A DNA stretch of 64,000 nt from Tubulanus polymorphus (Eukaryota > Nemertea > Palaeonemertea > Tubulaniformes > Tubulanidae). The notes under the pieces were generated by a model. It was not told the DNA's origin. It worked only from the letters and a program-made list of their open reading frames with translations, and did no database searches. The stretch is from the NCBI RefSeq assembly GCF_964204645.1, contig NC_134033.1, positions 8,776,231 through 8,840,230 of the forward strand. Direction: 5' to 3'. Positions 52,295 through 63,916 of this stretch are shown piece by piece. Every line of letters begins with the position of its first letter. Position 1 is the first letter of the stretch. The translations under genes and the position numbers were made by a program.

Positions 52295-55142
52295 TACACT
52301 ACGCTCAAAGCTATTTTTAGCACACTCAATTTCAGTTGCCTGTAATTTCACTACTAATGGGTGAATTGAACAGATTAAGCAAAAATATATTTTGTAATTT
52401 GTTTTTCTTATGATGCGCAAAGTTGAAAGCTGTGGCTTTCATATTTTTTGAGAAATTAACCAAAAAGTGTCAAAAATTCGATTTATTTGAGCACGTTTTT
52501 TATGCAGCATCTTTATCTGTCCAAAATTACACATGAGAAAATGCAATGCTATTTACGTTGGAAGAACTTTATCTCGTCAAGATTCGATGCTTTGTTCGGT
52601 AGTTTCGGCGAAGCCCGAGATGTTGTAATGGGTCCAAAAATCGAATTTTTGCTAACAAATGAGGTTATAACTATGACACGAATTCATGCAATCTACTATG
52701 TTTATGTGCAAAATGTAGCTTCATCATGCGGCTAAAATCTGTTGGAAATTGAATTTTTGACGATATCGATTTGAGATATCGACGAATTTGTGGCGATTTT
52801 TAAAGAAATTTCAAGGAGCATTTTGTTTCATCAAACGGCTAGTAGGCCGATGTACAACGTTACATTGAAGTAAAATAACTGCTCCCTGCGGTTGGCTGAG
52901 CTCCTGCTGTCAATCAATGTAAGGGCATATTCGATTGACGCAGAAAAACTGGTCTTTTAATCTTCTCATCTATTAATCTGCTCGGTTCTAGTTTCTCATT
53001 TCCCAGTCATGGGAGAGTCTTATATGTTCATTTTTAATTTGATAGCCGTAGTATCGATTCCGTCTCCCCATATCTATTTCATTATGCAAATAACCAAAGA
53101 TTCAATCGATATGCTACTTCACGGAAGATTATGCGCGCGCACAGTCGAATAGGCCCAAACCTCGTGTATACGGGATATCGACAAATTCAAGTTCTTGAAT
53201 TACTCGTTTGATGGCGCTAGTCAGAACTGGAAATTGGAACCTAAATCCGCCATGCTCTAGTTCATTTGCAATGAAAATCTCTCGCTTCAAGTTTTCAATG
53301 AGCGATATTTTACTTATCATTTATCGTCACGCATAATCCTTGAAATATGTTATCCTACCGCTACGTTGGATATGATAAACCCTCACTGCAAAGGCTAGAA
53401 ATCACTATAAATGTCCTAAAATTATCAAAAAACATTTTGCAATGGCTGACGATGTAAAGACTGGTTGCCTGGTGGCAGCACTTGACGGCCCAATTAAGAT
53501 TGTTGGTTCGAGTCCTGGTATTTTTCATATTTTTATTATGAATCTACAAGTTTAGTCCTTCTAAAATCAATTTTATTTCATAAGATTATTTCATATTTAT
53601 CAGTGTTGCCTGCAATATATTTACCTTAGAGTCTTGAACTCAACAACAAAGTGATGACACCTTGCACCAGTCATTACTTCCATTATCTGCTTCGAGCGTC
53701 ATCGCTAAATTAGTTATTTTTGGTAGTTTTTTGACATTTCTAGTAATCTTTAGCGTTTGAAGTGAGGTTTTATCGAATTCAACACATTGTCAGGATATCA
53801 TACTCAATGGATTATGCGTGCCGGTGTATAGTAAGTAAAATATCGCTACCTAAAAACTTGAAGCAAGAGATTTTTATTGCAAATGAACTAGAACATGGCG
53901 GATTTAGGTTCCAATTTCCGGTTCTGACTAGCGCCATCAAACGAGTAATTCAAGAACTTGAATTTGTCGATATCCCGTATTGCCGCGATGATTGCTGATT
54001 AGATGCCATGATGTTGTTCACCGAAATCAGCCGATTTTACACATCCATGAAGTGTTCAAGGAAAACCTTACAGATGCATCAATCAGGTGGCGCCTAGACA
54101 TTTCAAAGATAACATTCTGTGCCCGAGATATTAAGATCCGTGGATCACTTGTATACAATTTGTGTTGACCCGGTTTGACTTCCATCATGACGTCATAGCA
54201 TTAGTTGAATATGCAAATGAGGTGGATCAGCAGTTGCACGTTATTTCGCAAAAAAAATGGTGGCACAATTGAAGAGGTTGATATTCATCATTTCTAGCGC
54301 GAATACTGATACTCAAGGCGTATGATATAATGATTTATTGTGCGATGTGTTAAATGATTCATCCAGTTCTGAAATCCCGTGCACAAGGTAACGTTGCATC
54401 AAGATATCTGACGAAATTCTGGTTTCAAATTGCAGAAATTTACTTCCGTGTTCGCCCCACGCACGGCTGATTCACTGATGATACTGATCAGCTAATAGCA
54501 TCGAATATTTTAAGATGAGTCATATATTTATGCGACTGGAATAATTGTTTTACCATCATTAATTGTAGTCATTGTAGTCATTTTATTGACGTTCGCATTA
54601 ACGATCCTTTTTGGAGCCTGATTATTTGTATTAGTTTGTAAATCACGGCACAGTGATGAGCGTTTGCGTTGAAAACAGTCGCGTAACGACGATTTGTCTG
54701 AGTGAAGATGTAAGCTACTTAAAGCAATCCTATCGTGAAATCATTAAAAATCATGTCAGTCGATAAACTTTATTTCATCAGTAACTGGCACGGGCCTCAA
54801 ATTTGCATACACTTGGGAGCTTCTGTCCTAATTGGGCCGTATGATCATGAAAAACCGCCCAGGCTCTCCCTTTGTACCGTTTTTTAATAAAACGTCGCTC
54901 ATAGTTTTAATTGGTTTATATGTCATTCCCTGGATGTATTAAAATTATGAAAATTTATTTGTTGAGACAAAAATTCCCATGATCAATTTTTCGAAGGTTC
55001 CATTCTCGTTTAAAAGTCAGTCATCACTGACAAAAGTCCTTTTTGATATATTTTTTCTTATTAATTTTCAATGAAATGAATTTTTTCGGACTACATTTTT
55101 ACTTCACACCAGTTTAGCGAGCCACTAAACCATTGGTCCTTT
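52295..55142 (+). mobile_element. Repeat family R3, longer copy (2.85 kb)
   Basis: Both ends match the copy at 35632-36972 (ACACTACGCTCAAAGCTATT ... CATTGGTCCTTTATT). The middle, about 52600-54150, is extra and holds the 172-bp inverted pair. It could be the fuller element or could contain another insertion. No known transposon protein is recognised. Confidence 0.55.
53168..53980. repeat. 172-bp inverted pair, both arms open in the same peptide
   Basis: The arms 53168-53339 (minus sense) and 53809-53980 (plus sense) are about 90% identical and separated by 469 bases. Both read IFIANELEHGGFRFQFPVLT and SAIKRVIQELEFVDIPY. Differences include silent third-position changes (E, P) and one clustered change near the start. 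I do not recognise the peptide. It may be coding or a chance ORF kept by recent duplication. Confidence 0.7.
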
Positions 55143-56220
55143 ATTCAAGTTTCACGGGAAATTTAGAAGACGCTTTGATCGATTTTCTTGATCTTTCAGA
55201 TGTATTTGTACCGAGGGCCGATCAGCATGAGAAAAATTGGGTCGGTTGGACTCAAGATGGCAGTCCTGTGACCTTTTTTGTGCCCAAAAATGTCAGTTTT
55301 GGCCTGAATTCTGAGTCCTGTAGCTTCCTAATGTCTTGCCATATTCACTGAAATATGTGATGAGTATTCTATGGAAGGGGATTTTTAAGACCTGAGACAG
55401 GAAATTGTGATCAGGCAATTGGCGGTCATCTAATGGTTTGCCTTTTTTCATTGCAATTGCTGATGGGTATTCTTTGGTCAGGCAATTATGACGCAATTTG
55501 CGGCCATCTTGGTGTCATCACTACTCATTCGTAGGTGGAAAAAAGTTTTTCCACATTGTAATGATACTTTAGCATATTTTGTCACAACAATCTATTGGAA
55601 AGTTGTAGCTCATGACGTGTTCTGTTATTGTGGTGAGTTTCAAGGTCATTGGTTTTTGTATATGGGCACCAATGGTGTTGAATAATACAATATTTTAGTA
55701 TTTCTATATCATATTTGTACCTATGCATTTACCACATTCAATTGAAAAGTTGTAGCTCATAACATGGTCTATAATTGTGGTGAGTTTCAAGGTCATTAGT
55801 TATTCTATATGGTCACCAGGGGGTGTTGAATAATAGAATAACTTAGTATTTCCTTACTATATTGTTACCTAGTCATATTTTGTTGCCATAATCGAAAGTA
55901 AAATTGTGGCTCATGACATGTTCTATGATAATGGTGACTTTCAAGGTCATTGAGTTTTGCATATGGTCACCTGGGGGCATTGAATACTAGAATAACTTAG
56001 TGTTTCCATATTATATTGGTACCGAGGCATATTTTGTTATCATGATCAATTGCAAAACTGTAGCTGCTGATATTTTCTATGATTGTGCCGAGGTTCAAGA
56101 TCATTGGTTCTTGTATATGGTCACCAGGGGGCATTGAATATTGAATATTATTGAATATTGTTAGATTGTTTAGAATTTAAAACCACTTCCCAAGTGGGCA
56201 TGGTGTCCCTGCATCCCTAG
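55143..56220 (+). mobile_element. HINE family 1, 5'-truncated
   Basis: The body starts at TTCAAGTTTCACGGG. Core units with CACCAGGGGGTG, CACCTGGGGGC and CACCAGGGGGC lie near 55814, 55968 and 56122. The tail is TCCCAAGTGGGC, and the copy ends CTAG (56217-56220) followed by T. Confidence 0.8.
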
Positions 56221-56262
56221 TTGTGCCCAAATTCGGGGTCCTGTAGCTTCCTACTGGTTTGC

Positions 56263-56852
56263 CGTTTTAGCATTGGTTGATGTCTATGACATCATGCCAA
56301 TGCTAGTAAATGAATCGAAAAATCGTTGTAAAAAAAAGCATAGCGACTTCATAGTAACTTCAAATTTTAACTCCGTTCTCGTAAAACAGTAGACACAGCT
56401 GAAAATGACTGAAAATAGTGTTTCAATTATTCCCTACAAGATAGCGTCGCCAGATTTCTGATTTAATGGCCCAAAAAGTACACTTTACCAAACAGTACAC
56501 TTTTAGTGCTGGAGATAATTTGAAGATTTTGAATAATACCGCGCTAGTGTATTTACGGGAATACCACTACAGTGCGTCTACAGCGTTGAGCAGTGTATCG
56601 ATAGTTACTAATATTTCATAATGTTTGGCAGGTGCTGCCATCTTTCAATAGAGATAAAAACAAATTACTAATTACACCAATACACCGCAGTGCGGTGTAC
56701 TAGCAAACTCCATATCCGAATTATACACTGCACTGCGGTGTAGACGCACTGAAAGGGTTAACCACTTGATACATTACCACAGTATAATCTACCAATGCTT
56801 CAAGGCCCATGGGACTCTCGTTCATTGAAATTTGTAGCGGCTATTTTATGGA
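56263..56852. repeat. Repeat family E copy 2 and a hairpin-ended repeat
   Basis: 56263-56475 matches 36971-37205. 56550-56820 shares TACGGGAATACCACTACAGT and the CTTCAAGGCCCATGGG end with repeats near 25070 and 38640. Confidence 0.55.
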
Positions 56853-57050
56853 TTGGGATCTTTAATACCTGAGACAGGTATTTTCGGACAGCCAATTATC
56901 GGACAGCCAATTATCATGCAATTGGCGGCCATCTTGGTGTCATCAATAATCGTTCGTTGGTGGAAAAAAGTTTCTCGACATTATATTGATACCTACACAC
57001 GTTTTGTTACTACAATCAATTGGAATGTTCTAGCTCATAACGTGTTCTAT
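56853..57050 (+). repeat. HINE family 1 fragment
   Basis: GAGACAGGTATTTT, GCAATTGGCGGCCATCTTGG and one partial unit end abruptly at GTGTTCTAT. A 15-base word, GGACAGCCAATTATC, is doubled in tandem. Confidence 0.65.
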
Positions 57051-57405
57051 TTATTGCTTTTGGCTAGGCAGATAACGCCCGAATCGACTTATGGTAGCGG
57101 CGCCGTAACATACCACCATCTTTGCTAAGCTCTCCAGAAAACGTAATTCGGCAGCGCTCGTAAATTATTGAAATATATCGTGGTTAATCGGGCATACGAT
57201 CCAGTTGATATCAGAAACAGACGCAAGACGTTTGGGCCAGTGCTCTGATAAAAAACAACGTTGTTCATCGTCCGACCCCAGCTCTTGGTCAAGGTCTTGT
57301 TGTAGGTCATGATCTAGATTAAGATGAACCTATTCTCTGTCGCCTACCAGGCGTAGGTGCAAGGGTTCTCAGAAGAAACAGTGTCGATTAGTTCTAGATT
57401 ACCAG

Positions 57406-57840
57406 TTGATAAACCGCCTGACTCAAGTGACATCAAAAATATGTAAGAATTCCCTTAAAGAACGGCTAAAAGGTATGGAACCCCCGGCTCCTAAACCTTC
57501 ACCCGTACCGCCGGGGCTGTTGGGCAACCCACTAGATGGGGTAGTGTTTGATGATGTCAACAAATTTTCTGATGAGGAAAAATCTCGTGATCCAGAATAT
57601 CCTTATCTTACAAGGGACAGGGATCGTGCTCCCCATCACCATCAACACTGGAAGAGACAGGGAACATTCCATTCATGGATGGTCAAAGAAGTTCTTTCTA
57701 GATACGGAGGAACCAAGGCCAAACCAAAACAAACCCAGCCTAGAGGCTCGGCTGCCAAAATCTTCAGTCAACCCGATGACACCGAAGAGTTAGTTCTGGC
57801 ACCACATTCTGCATACAAAGAAGAATGGCGTGCTACTTAG
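57406..57840 (+). CDS. Unrecognised proline- and charge-rich ORF, 144 codons
   Basis: It is less AT-rich than its surroundings. PPAPKPSPVPPGLLGNPLDG is followed by DDVNKFSDEEKSRDPEYPYL and a basic stretch (HHHQHWKRQGTFHSWMVKEV), then KAKPKQTQPRGSAAK. The composition resembles a gag-like or structural protein of a retroelement, and the position just before a Penelope-like fragment allows that. I cannot assign it. The start is simply the first ATG. Confidence 0.3.
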   Translation: MINRLTQVTSKICKNSLKERLKGMEPPAPKPSPVPPGLLGNPLDGVVFDDVNKFSDEEKSRDPEYPYLTRDRDRAPHHHQHWKRQGTFHSWMVKEVLSRYGGTKAKPKQTQPRGSAAKIFSQPDDTEELVLAPHSAYKEEWRAT

Positions 57841-58506
57841 GACACGACACTGTGGGGTTGAAAGCCTGGCAGTACAAGACTTATTAACGCCACTCCAGGT
57901 GCTGAGGACCCCGGATTCAAACCACAATGAGTTAGACTGATCGGTCAACTACAATAGGACTACCCAAAAAACCACAGCCCACCTTCACTATACCATAACG
58001 AGCAATGGGGGCGCTGCACCAATTAGCTCGAAGTATCTGTCAAATCGCTTCTTTTCCAAGATATTTCACTGGTTTCCATGGCCCAGGATAATCCAAATCC
58101 GGAGACAATGTCCGAAACTGTGGCAACTATAGAAAGAATTCTACAGTCTATGGCCAAGCCGTTGTGTCACCAAGTCCCTTTGGTTCTAAGAATCCAGGCA
58201 AAACCTAGCCTTGATCACAGATATAGCTTGTTAACGGACTCCTAACTTCCGGAACCGGTGAAAGTGGCGCTATACAGAGCACCGTTGGGCAATTCTTCAG
58301 AGGTTTTCTCCGGATGCTGCGCATTGGCTGAAGCGGAGGATGAGCAAATCAAACAAAAAAGCTCCAAGGGGGCTCAATACAACATTAACAATTATAACAG
58401 TTATTCTGAAAGCTTAATTGAATCTACACGCCTGGCCATTGCCAAGCGACAGCTTTCAAACCAAGGAATTTTTGGGGGCAGCCAGATATATCGTGATATA
58501 CCACCA
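57841..58506 (+). pseudogene. Possible gag-like remains
   Basis: Open pieces such as ETMSETVATIERILQSMAKP and AEAEDEQIKQKSSKG, with KRQLSNQGIFGGSQIYRDIP before a stop at about 58522, look like decayed protein sequence with some resemblance to DIRS-type gag. The evidence is weak. Confidence 0.2.
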
Positions 58507-59090
58507 ACTCCAGTACAACCCTGAAACCATCGACCAACAAATCACTCGCGCTGCTCACATACCCACAGAAAGAACACTCCAATACAACCCGCCCACGTCT
58601 GAAGAAACCGAAAGAATCCCCATCGCAGTCACCTACAGTGCGCGCCTACGCATCCAACGAATCATATCAGATCTCCAACCCATAATCGAAGAGGATGATC
58701 ATCTACGCGACATACTACCACTAAGATCAGTCATCGCGTACCGCCAACCAGCAAACCTAAGAAAACTCCTCATCAGCAGCAAACTATCCACCAAAGAAGA
58801 CTCAGATAGCAAATACACGCGCCCCTGCAACAAATCTAGATGTCAACTCTGGCCTCTCATCAACTCATCACCGACCGTCATCGCAGCCAACAACTCAAAG
58901 TCACTGGACCCTACACATGCGACTCCACCAACGTTGTTTATGCCATCACATGTGATATCTGCCCTGGAACCATCTACATCGGAGAAACTGGACAAACATT
59001 ACGTCAAACGCTTGAACGGTCACAAATTTGATATCATACACAAGAAAATGGATAAACCTATCGGCGAACATTTCAATCTTCCGAACCACA
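58507..59090 (+). pseudogene. Penelope-like element, RT-to-GIY-YIG end
   Basis: RIPIAVTYSARLRIQRIISD and VIAYRQPANLRKLLISSKLS match the end of Penelope-type RTs. CNKSRC begins the Cys-rich linker, NVVYAITCDICPGTIYIGET and GQTLR (shifted frame) are the GIY-YIG endonuclease core, and NGHKFDIIHKKMDKPIGEHF with NLPNHT completes it. Two frame changes are present, and the RT catalytic core is absent upstream. Confidence 0.75.
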
Positions 59091-59154
59091 CCATCAGAAA
59101 CTTGTACATAAATATACTCAATTTGTATTTGTATATTTCTCCATTGTACTTTTC

Positions 59155-59900
59155 AATTTTTACATTCCTCCAGAAGGTTCACCTTGGAGTAGAAACATTA
59201 CCGATGCTTTAAGTCATATAGTTTCACACATATATATATGTTAAGCGAATATGATCTTACAATTTTATGTGGAGATCTAGGTAGGTAACCTCCAGGATAT
59301 ATTGATTGATGATGGATTACCAAAAAGAGTAGTTATTGATGAGATTTAAAATTTATAGGGAAAAACGTTTTGTGAGTTTCTGAACGATGTCGATTTCTTT
59401 GTATTAAATGGGCGTTTGAACAGCGAAAATGATAATTTTACTTGTATGTCATCGAGGGGAAAATCCGTAGTAGTATATATAGCCGTTCCAAGGACAACTA
59501 TATATATTGTAAAGACTTCGGTTCTTCCAAGCATTGAATTGGCGAATAGAGCTTATTCTGGAAAAAACATAGGTATAAGAAGTAAGCTCCCTGACCATTA
59601 TATGCTTATGGTAAGTGTTGATATATCACGGTTTATTGAGTTTCTAGACTATTCAAATGACAACAATAACACAGATCCAGCAGTGTGTAGACGTTACTAT
59701 TTTGACAAAATCATAGAAAACTTTATGCAAAATGAAATTTTCACTGCGACAATAAACCAAATTAGTGAGCATCTGGAAACTTTAGAGGTTCGACAAAATG
59801 AACTGAATACAGTTTATAAACAATTGATTAAAGTATTAACTGCGGAAATGGAAAACTCTCTTAACTTCAAAAGCGTTTCTTACAAATCATTGGGCAAATA
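59155..59900 (+). pseudogene. LINE 2 endonuclease end and linker
   Basis: YIPPEGSPWSRNITDALSH, LTILCGDL, CEFLNDVDFFVLNGRLNSEN and FTCMSSRGKSVVVYIAVP match the C-terminal half of a LINE apurinic endonuclease (GDxN replaced; the usual SxVDYI is SVVVYI, losing the Asp). A 150-codon linker follows with a coiled region (INQISEHLETLEVRQNELNT). The copy is 5'-truncated at about 59155. Confidence 0.75.
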
Positions 59901-61576
59901 ACTGAAGCTCAGTAAACTGTATTGGTGTCATGAACTAACCGACACATGGCAGAATGCGACTAGTAAACTGAAAATATGTAAATCCTACAGAGGTGATAGA
60001 AGGGCAAAAGATAATCTTTATTTTGAATTTGTCAACGCAAGAAAGTACTTTGATAAATTGCCACGACAATAAAAGGCAATACTATAACAAACAAGTCCGT
60101 GATTTAGATTTTATTACAGCAAAAGATCCTAAGGAATTCTAGAATAAGATAAACTCACTGGGCCCTAGAAACAAAAGGTCCATTCCTGCGAGTGTAAGAA
60201 TAGGGCAATGGTGTAACTAACAATAGAGAGATTGTTGCTGACGAGTGGAAAACACAGTTTTCACGGCTCTACAAAAAACAACTGAATCAAAACAAAATTA
60301 ATTAATTACGCCCCATGTTGAATGAGAAAATTACTAGAGAAAATTGCATGCTTCAAGATGAAAATACCTATTTTTCTGAATTGAACCAAAGATTTACATT
60401 AAATGAACTCTGAAAATTTACCAGATATTTAAAAAAGAAAAAATCTCCAGGAGTTGATAATATTCCAAATGAAATCCTTATACAACCTTCACTCTGGCCA
60501 TGTCTCGTAAAATTGTTCAATTACTGTTTTTCAAATCATGTGATTCCTGAAGAATGGTCAAACTGTATTATAGCTCCAATACCAAAAAGCACATTAAAAG
60601 ATCCATACATTCCTATCAACTATAGAGGTATTGCCCTTTCGTCTTGAGTTGGCAAACTTTACACTAGTGCATTAATTTGCCGGCTTTCAGCATCTTTAGA
60701 AGTGCACGATATTTTGTCTGATTGTCAAAACGGTTTTCGTAAGAATAGATCATGTCAGGACCATGTATTCACGCTGACAAGTAAGCTTATTATAAATCAA
60801 AATACAATTGAAGGGAAAGATACCTACTGCTGTTTTGTGGATTTTGAAAAATACTTCGATTTTGTAGATAGAAATTTACAACTTTTTAAGATGTTGAAGA
60901 TTGGTATAGGAGGGAAAATGTTTTGGGCTATCCATGGTTTATACCAAAACACAAGATGTAATATAAAAATATCGCCAGATTTTGATAGCGGTAAGTTCAA
61001 TATTGAAAGTGGAGTCAGACAAGGTGACCCAATTTCTCCAACCTTAGCGAGTTTATGTTTAAACGATCTTCTTCTTAACTTATATGCTCAGAATCAAAAC
61101 TTAACTACTAATGTTTTAGCCTACGCTGAGGACATTGTGCTGATTGTCAACTTGGAAGAGGAGTAACAAAATTTGAATGATAAAACTTCCCAGTGGTGAA
61201 GGAAATGGCTTCTCTCAATTAACACAGGAAAAACTAACACTGTTCATTTTAGGCAAAATCGGAAGAAACTAACAAACTTTGTTTTTTACTGGAATAACCA
61301 AGAAATAAACAAGGTTGAATCTTAAAAATATTTAGTTGTATATTTAGATTCACATTTAAATTTCAAATTGCACTGTGAACGACTAGCGTCTGCTGGTGGA
61401 AAAGCTCTTGGCAGAATTATATGTAAATTTAAACTGATCAAAAACATTGGTTATAAAACTTTTACTAAATTATTTGAAACAAGTGTTGATTTAGTCATTA
61501 GTTATGGAGCTGAGATTTGGCGATCGAAGGAGTCCGATATGGTTGAGCGCGTTCAGTATAGAGCCTGTAGATTTTT
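59901..61576 (+). pseudogene. LINE 2 reverse transcriptase
   Basis: KKKKSPGVDNIPNEILIQPS, PIPKSTLKDPYIPINYRGIA, then DCQNGFRKNRSCQDHVFTLT, CCFVDFEKYFDFVDR, GVRQGDPISPTLASLCLND and LAYAEDIVLIV are the ordered RT motifs. The catalytic box is Y-A-E-D instead of Y-A-D-D (61122-61133). The tail VISYGAEIWRSKE and RVQYRACRF runs into the insertion at 61577. Stops are scattered before and after the main 154-codon frame. Confidence 0.85.
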
Positions 61577-63299
61577 GGTTTACCTTTGTCAGCGATATGA
61601 TGTTAGCATTGAGCCAATTCATGTAAAATCGTAGTTCATTTTTTTTGCGAGCATTTTCATTGGTTCTCGGGTTAAACAACGTATAATCGATGCGATTGAA
61701 GACATTGCAAACCTCCGTCGATGACATTGTCTCAACTGAGTTAAAATTCTATGAAAAACTGTTTTTGGCGGGAAAATTCTTAGCTCTCGTGTATAAAATT
61801 GCAATGACCTCGATTGGGGGCGTCGTCTCTACGAGCGAATGGGATTGGCTGTTTTTGGGATATACAGGGAATTCCGGCGCTACCATACTAAAATAATTAT
61901 GGGAAAGCCATAGAATGGTGAACGTTTCATTGGACTAGGTGCCATATACGTGCGAATTTCAAATGCTCATTGCTGGTGAGAATGTAATTATTATCCGCCA
62001 TAGGTATTGTTTCTTTTTAATACCCAGTGATTGTTTTGATTGAGGTGTAAGCGAATATTCACTTACACGTGGCCTCCACGTGCGCGCGGAGTGCTACATG
62101 ACATACACACAAGCTCGTACAGTACACTACTAAGGGTGATGCTGTAACGCGTGCACGTTTGACACGAAAATAGGCTGAATAATCATAGCAGAAGATGAGC
62201 GCTGTGTTTTCTGTTCGATAGAATTTGTAATAAATTGTAATTTCTTGTGACCTGAAAATACTAAGCAGCAAACTAAAAGGTCTGTCGAGGTCTGAATATT
62301 GTAGTGGTAAATTCCAGGATTTAAACGATCTAATAGCTGATTTCTTCTGTAACGGTATTTTAGCTTCCGCGGCCAACATTGGAAGAGGTATCCAAGACCC
62401 AATATTCAGCCACCCTCTGATATGTGACATGAATTTTAGGCCATCCCAAAATAATGGTCTGTTTGCCGAACCCGACCGACCCGACTTCAAAGGTACCGAG
62501 TGAAAACTTTTTTCTGGGATTCATTGAAATAAATTTCATTTTTGATAAAAAGGGCCGACCGACCGACCCACTGCCGACGTATGAGCTACATATGTTTGAA
62601 TTCAAGTGTGCATTGTCGGAAAACATGCCTTGACATGTGGCCTGGTTTAGGTTTTCCAGGAAACTGGCAGTGTTCCAATAAGCTGCCATTCATTCTAATA
62701 GTGACTATATTAAAGCTGGTAACGTAAAAGCGCGCACATATTCAATGTACTGTTTATTTTTTAACACAGAGATGACGCTCTGGACGAAGTTATAATTGTA
62801 GAATAATTCTTGAAATCTACGCTATTAGACAAATTTTTCCCGTGCACAACGTAGATGATTTGTTGCGATATTGTTTCCATGTAAAAAAGCCCAATGGTGA
62901 AAAATTTGTTTTTGTTGCCCAAAAGTTTTGCCAAAAAAATTGCTACCTACCTACCTACCAAATCATGCTGAAAAGTTGAGTCCGTTTTACGGCAAACAGA
63001 CAATTATTTTGGGATGGCCTTATTTGAATATTTTTTCATATTGTGAAACATATTTTTTTGAAAATGTAAGTTTCCCTGCCGCGCCTACCTCTACCCTACA
63101 AAATATTGGGCGTGGACCGTAAACAAATGTATATGTTTGGTCTTATTTGACTACAAAATAATTCTTTAAGACAGATAAAAAACAATATTAACTTGTGGAA
63201 CTTTGAAGTCACGAATTAAAAAGATTTTTCAAGCAATGCCCTTATTCCAAACAACCTCTAGCTTTCAAGGTAAACCACACTTTGCCCATGGGCAATTTA
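61577..63299 (+). mobile_element. 1.72-kb Helentron-like repeat (copy 2), uninterrupted, inside LINE 2
   Basis: GGTTTACCTT at the start is matched by AAGGTAAACC (63268-63277), ahead of the hairpin TTGCCCATGGGCAA. TTTTT lies at both borders. The LINE reading jumps cleanly from RACRF before it to GVNPLTPLPFLYGDMG after it. Near 62130, CTAAGGGTGATGCTG is the unoccupied equivalent of the Harbinger site at 12627/17374. Confidence 0.85.
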
Positions 63300-63304
63300 T
63301 TTTT

Positions 63305-63916
63305 AGGAGTTAATCCGTTAACGCCGTTACCTTTTCTCTATGGGGATATGGGGTGGTTACCATGTAAATATAAACGTATCAAACATCAGATACGATTTTG
63401 GAAGCGAATGATATCTATGCCAAATACGAGAATAACTAAGCAAATGTTCTTCTAACCTATGAAAATAGCAATGTTGATACATGGTGTAGAAGATTTTTCA
63501 ATAGAATATGTACCCCTCTTAATTGTGTAATTAACTTCACAGATCAGTTGCATATAACAATAGATGACATTTTTACCGTATATAAGGATGCTTGGAAAAT
63601 ATCACTAAACACCAAACCACCAAAGTTCAGAACTTATAGGACAGTTAAGGAGAATCTTTCCCCCAAAGTTCAGAAACCACCAAAGTTCAGAACTTATAGG
63701 ACAGTTAAGGAGAATCTTTCCCCCGAACCTTATATTACATCAAACCTATCTAGATATAAGAGATCGCTATTGGCTCAAATCAGAAGCTGCACCCTGGGTC
63801 TACAGATCGAAATTGGACGATACCGTAATATAAGGCTCGAGGATAAGATCTGGCCTTTTTGTGAAAACAAGGTAGAAAGCGAATTTCATTTTGTCATGGA
63901 ATGCCCTAAATTTTAA
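63305..63916 (+). pseudogene. LINE 2 C-terminal region
   Basis: LTPLPFLYGDMGWLPCKYKR, IRFWKRMISMPNTRITKQM, then DAWKISLNTKPPKFRTYRTV and SNLSRYKRSLLAQIRSCTLG, YRNIRLEDKIWPFCENKVES and EFHFVMECPKF. This is the usual end of this LINE type, with a zinc-knuckle-like C..H..C whose first Cys has become Trp. It ends at TAA 63914-63916. It contains an exact in-frame 60-bp duplication. Confidence 0.85.
63614..63733 (+). repeat. Exact 60-bp tandem duplication in the LINE coding region
   Basis: AAACCACCAAAGTTCAGAAC starts units at 63614 and 63674. The period is exactly 60, so 20 residues (PPKFRTYRTVKENLSP core) are doubled without a frame change. Confidence 0.95.

Noticed and set aside
53455-53525. tRNA-like segment with GTTGGTTCGAGTCCTGG
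   Set aside because: A B-box-like word is present and a weak A box precedes it, but I cannot fold an acceptor stem or cloverleaf and no tail follows. Possibly a SINE head, too weak to call.
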